Shown here piece by piece: positions 14,603 to 18,296 of a stretch of DNA of 18,296 nt (its first letter is position 1; every line of letters starts with the position of its first letter). Source of the stretch: Opitutales bacterium UBA2995 (GTDB taxonomy: Bacteria > Verrucomicrobiota > Verrucomicrobiia > Opitutales > UBA2995); contig DDZZ01000068.1 of NCBI GenBank assembly GCA_002346535.1, positions 1-18,296 of the forward strand, written 5' to 3'. The notes beneath the pieces were generated by a model. The model saw only the letters and a list, made by a program, of their open reading frames with translations, had not been told where the DNA came from and made no database searches. A program made the position numbers and the translations under genes.

Positions 14603-17467
14603 ATGATGTTACCGAGGCCTAAGAAATCGACGATTTATTATATACTCTTTGCCATGGGTTTTTGGTTTTGGGGGGCGTCGCTGTCTGCAACATCTGAAGA
14701 ACTTGCACACTTTGAAAAATCAATCAGGCCTTTGCTTATTGAGAATTGTATTCGGTGCCATGGACCCGAGCAGCAATACGGCGGTCTAAAATTAGATTCT
14801 AAAAAGGCATGGCAGAAAGGCGGTAAGTCAAGTACGGCAATCATTCCTGGTAATGCAAATGACAGCTTACTGGTTAAAGTATTAAGCAATCCTAATCATC
14901 CAAAAGTTCCACTTTCACCGGATCAAATCACTGACATAAAAATCTGGATACAATCGGGAGCCAGCGATCCAAGAGTCGGCAATATGAATCGCAGCCTTAT
15001 TCCCAATTACGAACTGGGAAAAGATTTCTGGTCATTTCAACCGATCTCCAAACCTACTCCCGCAAGACTCAACGATTCAATCTGGCCGCGAACGGAAATT
15101 GATAAGTTTATTCGCGCAAAGCAGGAAGATCAGGATTTGGTACCGGTTTCGGATGCATCCAAAATTCATTTGGTGCGTCGCGCTTATTTCACGCTCATCG
15201 GCCTCCCCCCCACTCCAGAAAAGATTGATGCCTTCGTGAATGATTCACGACACGATGCCTTCGAAGCCTTAGTCGACGAATTGCTGGCATCCTCCCACTT
15301 CGGCGAACGTTGGGGCCGGCATTGGCTCGATGTAGCTCGTTTTGCCGAATCCAGCGGAGGAGGTCGCACTCTGCTCTTCAAGGATGCCTGGCGTTTTAGA
15401 GATTATGTTATCAAGGCCTTCAATAACGACATGCCCTTCGATCAAATGGTTCGTGAGCAACTGGCGGGAGATTTGTTACCATGGGACTCACCCAGCCAAC
15501 GCAGTCGGCAGCTTACAGCCACCGCATTCCTGACCCTGGGACCAACCAATTACGAACTTCAGGATAAACAACTCCTACGCTATGACGTCATTGACGAACA
15601 GATCGATACTATCGGGAAAGCCTTTATGGGCATGACGCTGGGGTGTGCCCGTTGCCACGACCATAAATTCGACCCGGTTCCTACTTCGGATTACTATGCC
15701 CTTGCTGGCATCTTCAAAAGCACTCGGACCTTATTCAACTATACCGATAACGTAGCCCGATGGATTGATACCTACCTTCCCCAGGAAGGACCAATCGCAG
15801 ATGAGTTGGCAATGGTCATTACTCAAGAACAGATCCTGAAACCTAAACTGAACCTCAAGAAAGCAGAGCTCGCCGTCCTTACACAGCACCAAAAGAATCC
15901 ACCCGCGCCAGGTTTACCCAAACCATCACGACAGGTACCTGGTATCGTAATCGATGAACGCATTGCAGAGGTAGATGGTGAGTGGATGTTTTCTCAGTAT
16001 TCACAAAATTACCTTGATGAAGGCTATTACCATGATGGTAACGAACTGAAGGGGCAAAAAACACTCACTTTTAAAACGACGATCCCGGTAACTGGTCTCT
16101 ATGAAGTACGCCTGGCTTATGCCGAATCGGAAAATCGCTCCACCCGAACACCAATTATCATTGGACACGCTGAAGGAGAAACAAAAGTCATTGTAAACCA
16201 GAAAATAGCTCCATCAGATTACGGTCGTTTTTACACACTAGGAGAATTCTACTTTGTTAGAGAAAGCACAAACTTCGTTCGTATCAGCACCGAGGATACG
16301 GACGGCCATGTCATTGCAGATGCTGTCCAGTGGTTTCTGGTTGAGGATTCCGCCATCCTCGAATCTCAAGAACGTAACGAATACGTTGCGGCATTGAAGG
16401 AAGAGGTCAAAGGCTTGGAGTCCGAATTGAAACCACTCAACGCAAGAATTAAAAGCCGCCCCAAGGCTATGGTTATTAAGGAAGATCCGAAACCTACCGA
16501 TTCAGCAATTCGCATTCGGGGAGTTGAGAAAAACAAAGGTGAAATCGTACCTCGCGGATTTCTGCAAGTTGCCACTTTGGGTGAAGCTCCAGTTATCCAA
16601 TCGAACACTAGCGGTCGGCGTGAACTGGCCGAATGGATTCTTAGTAAGAACAATCCTCTTACAGCCCGTGTAATGGCAAACCGAATCTGGAGCTGGTTGT
16701 TCGGCACCGGCATTGTGCGCAGTGTCGATAATTTTGGTACTACAGGAGAACTGCCTTCCCACCCAGAGTTACTCGACTACCTGGCTATTCGCTTGGTAGA
16801 AAACGAATGGTCAATAAAAGCATTGGTGAAAGAAATTATATTGTCACGAACCTGGCAGTTATCGGCAAAGACAGATACGTTGGCTAAAGCACATGATCCG
16901 GATAATCACCTGCTTACTTCTTATCCTCGTCGTCGACTCGATGCTGAACAATTGCGAGATGCAATTCTTTCGGCGAATAGTACGCTCGACCTTATGCTGT
17001 ACGGGCCTAATATCAATGAGGCGGCAGAAATCGATGCCAACAGCACCGGTGCACAAGCAGTCGAATATAGTTATGTTTTCGCGGATAAGAGACGCAGTGT
17101 TTATACGCCTGCATTTCGGGTCAATCGGCACGAACTATTCGAACTTTTTGATTTTGGAAACGTCAATTTTTCAATGGGTCAGCGGAATGTAAGTACAGTG
17201 GCTTTACAGGCACTCTACATGCTCAATAACCCGTTTATGATCGAACAATCCAGGGTAGCCGCCAAAGGCTTATTGAAAAAGGTAAAATCCCCAGAAGACC
17301 GGATAAAATGGGCCTATCGGACCACCTTAGGCAGATTGCCTACGAAGCAGGAATTGGCTTTGGTAAACGATTTTTTAAAGGATGGACAATCTGCCGGTAT
17401 TCTTGAAAACTGGGCTTCAGTGTATCAATCATTGTATGGTTCAATTGATTTCCGCTACCTGAATTAA
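14603..17467 (+). CDS. PSCyt1/DUF1549/golvesin-like/DUF1553 exported cytochrome protein
   Basis: This is a Planctomycete-type exported protein of 954 residues. After a signal peptide (about 1-29, ending SLSA) comes a PSCyt1 cytochrome-like domain with haem motif CIRCH (49-53). DUF1549 follows, from about 141 to 375, with GERWGRHWLDVARFAES and a second CxxCH in CARCHDHKFDP (348-358). Residues about 446-582 form an inserted beta domain beginning PGIVIDERIAEVDGEW and ending DGHVIADAVQWFL, which reads as a golvesin/xanthan-lyase C-terminal-like module. A probable coiled coil (585-620) precedes DUF1553 (about 645-920, with RVMANRIWSWLFGTGIV and YPRRRLDAEQLRDA). The role of this family is not established; redox work coupled to carbohydrate breakdown is suspected. 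The start is set by the signal peptide: the open frame reaches back to an ATG at 14423, but that would bury the signal peptide. The DUF1501 gene starts 2 nt after the stop. Confidence 0.93.
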   Translation: MMLPRPKKSTIYYILFAMGFWFWGASLSATSEELAHFEKSIRPLLIENCIRCHGPEQQYGGLKLDSKKAWQKGGKSSTAIIPGNANDSLLVKVLSNPNHPKVPLSPDQITDIKIWIQSGASDPRVGNMNRSLIPNYELGKDFWSFQPISKPTPARLNDSIWPRTEIDKFIRAKQEDQDLVPVSDASKIHLVRRAYFTLIGLPPTPEKIDAFVNDSRHDAFEALVDELLASSHFGERWGRHWLDVARFAESSGGGRTLLFKDAWRFRDYVIKAFNNDMPFDQMVREQLAGDLLPWDSPSQRSRQLTATAFLTLGPTNYELQDKQLLRYDVIDEQIDTIGKAFMGMTLGCARCHDHKFDPVPTSDYYALAGIFKSTRTLFNYTDNVARWIDTYLPQEGPIADELAMVITQEQILKPKLNLKKAELAVLTQHQKNPPAPGLPKPSRQVPGIVIDERIAEVDGEWMFSQYSQNYLDEGYYHDGNELKGQKTLTFKTTIPVTGLYEVRLAYAESENRSTRTPIIIGHAEGETKVIVNQKIAPSDYGRFYTLGEFYFVRESTNFVRISTEDTDGHVIADAVQWFLVEDSAILESQERNEYVAALKEEVKGLESELKPLNARIKSRPKAMVIKEDPKPTDSAIRIRGVEKNKGEIVPRGFLQVATLGEAPVIQSNTSGRRELAEWILSKNNPLTARVMANRIWSWLFGTGIVRSVDNFGTTGELPSHPELLDYLAIRLVENEWSIKALVKEIILSRTWQLSAKTDTLAKAHDPDNHLLTSYPRRRLDAEQLRDAILSANSTLDLMLYGPNINEAAEIDANSTGAQAVEYSYVFADKRRSVYTPAFRVNRHELFELFDFGNVNFSMGQRNVSTVALQALYMLNNPFMIEQSRVAAKGLLKKVKSPEDRIKWAYRTTLGRLPTKQELALVNDFLKDGQSAGILENWASVYQSLYGSIDFRYLN

Positions 17468-17469
17468 AG

Positions 17470-18296
17470 ATGTCAAAAATCCCCAAAGTTAACCCTATAT
17501 CTCGCCGCGATGCCTTAAAAAACATTGCTTGCGGGTTCGGTTATATGGCGGCAGCAAGCATGGCTCAACAGTCAGTCCAGGCAGCAATTCCGAATCCCCT
17601 GGCACCGAAAATGCCACACACAATGCCGAAAGCCAAACGTGTCATCTTTCTCTTCATGGCTGGTGGGGTCAGCCAAGTGGACAGCTACGATTACAAACCA
17701 CTCCTTTATAAAAAAAATGGGGACTTTCTGGACTTTACCGACCAGCGCATCCTTGCCAAAACGGGTATGGGTTCCAACCAAAGGGTCATGCAACCTCTAT
17801 GGGATTTTAAACAGCATGGTGAAAATGGTGCCTGGGTATCTGAACTGTTTCCTCACATGGCGAAACACACGGACGACTATTGCCTCATTCGTTCCATGCA
17901 AACCGAAGGGGTCGCTCACGGTCCGGCTACCCTATTTCTGCACACAGGCTCAACCAATCTTATACGTCCCTCTATGGGAGCCTGGGTAAATTACGGTCTC
18001 GGCACTGAAAATCAGGACATGCCGGGATTCGTCAGCCTGAGCCCTTCCTTCAGTAATGGTGGTCCCCGCAACTACGGGAATGCATTTCTTCCATCCGCCT
18101 ATCAGGGAACGGCCATTGGTCGTGCCGGCATGAAAGCCACGAATATAGGCATTAACAATCTGACCAATTTCGAACTCTCATCGGCCCAGCAGAAACGCCA
18201 ATTCGATTTGCTCCAGGCAATGAACCATGAGCAGTGTCAGGACCAACCGGTAAATACCGAACTGGAGGCCGTCATTAACTCTTATGAGCTGGCATG
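17470..18296 (+). CDS. DUF1501 family protein (3' part outside the window)
   Basis: The frame is open from the ATG at 17470 to the window edge (275 complete codons). DUF1501 proteins are usually about 450-500 residues, so roughly 200 are missing. The N-terminus carries a twin-arginine-type motif, SRRDALKN (11-18), before an alanine-rich hydrophobic stretch, indicating Tat export of a folded protein. Family blocks seen are VIFLFMAGGVSQVDSYDYKP (58-77), the LIRSM segment, GVAHGPATLFLHTGS (131-145), RPSMGAWVNYGLG (150-162) and MPGFVSLSP (168-176). DUF1501 is distantly related to the alkaline phosphatase/sulfatase fold; its reaction is not established. It is nearly always encoded beside a DUF1549/DUF1553 protein, as here (2-nt gap), so the two are presumed to work as a pair outside the cytoplasm. 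Confidence 0.93.
   Translation, partial: MSKIPKVNPISRRDALKNIACGFGYMAAASMAQQSVQAAIPNPLAPKMPHTMPKAKRVIFLFMAGGVSQVDSYDYKPLLYKKNGDFLDFTDQRILAKTGMGSNQRVMQPLWDFKQHGENGAWVSELFPHMAKHTDDYCLIRSMQTEGVAHGPATLFLHTGSTNLIRPSMGAWVNYGLGTENQDMPGFVSLSPSFSNGGPRNYGNAFLPSAYQGTAIGRAGMKATNIGINNLTNFELSSAQQKRQFDLLQAMNHEQCQDQPVNTELEAVINSYELA

Noticed and set aside
1..18296. CRISPR array, tRNA, rRNA or insertion sequence
   Set aside because: No regularly spaced direct repeats, cloverleaf-like sequence or transposase reading frame was seen on either strand by eye.

Overview
The window is a fragment of a bacterial chromosome, most likely from the Planctomycetes-Verrucomicrobia group. An Opitutales-like Verrucomicrobium is the best guess. 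The evidence is (a) a PSCyt1/DUF1549/DUF1553 protein followed directly by a DUF1501 protein, a pair concentrated in Planctomycetes, Verrucomicrobia and Lentisphaerae, and (b) a TonB-dependent receptor of about 1170 residues whose N-terminus reads like the large receptor families of Opitutae. Few starts have a convincing Shine-Dalgarno sequence, and several genes have TTG as their longest possible start. No rRNA, tRNA, CRISPR array or insertion sequence was seen.

Layout. 42-1815 (minus strand): a BASS-type organic-acid transporter, then an SDR oxidoreductase. 1816-2040: a divergent intergenic region holding a REP-doublet-like inverted repeat (19-bp arms). 2041-3990 (plus): an exported protein of the D-apionate lactonase family. 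3982-5848 (minus, tail to tail with it): an HpcH/HpaI aldolase followed 13 nt later by a D-2-hydroxyacid dehydrogenase. 6004-6431: a decayed remnant of the N-terminal domain of a PhoD-like phosphatase. 6432-6619: an AT-rich leader with palindromes. 6620-13076 (plus): a tight three-gene unit made of a TonB-dependent receptor, a secreted protein of unknown function (probably alpha-helical toroid plus beta domain) and a secreted seven-repeat beta-propeller. 13228-14154: an RraA-like aldolase-fold protein with an apparent signal peptide. 14155-14602: an intergenic stretch rich in inverted repeats. 14603-18296: the PSCyt1/DUF1549/golvesin-like/DUF1553 protein and a DUF1501 protein cut by the window edge.

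How the genes may work together (inference). The set looks like a catabolic island for an oxidised, possibly branched, sugar or sugar acid: outer-membrane uptake by the receptor, periplasmic processing by the secreted proteins and the lactonase, import of the resulting acid by the BASS carrier, then oxidation (SDR, D-2-hydroxyacid dehydrogenase) and retro-aldol cleavage (HpaI-type, perhaps RraA-type). The lactonase family suggests D-apionolactone or a similar aldonolactone, but no apiose dehydrogenase or apionate oxidoisomerase is recognisable here, so the substrate is open.
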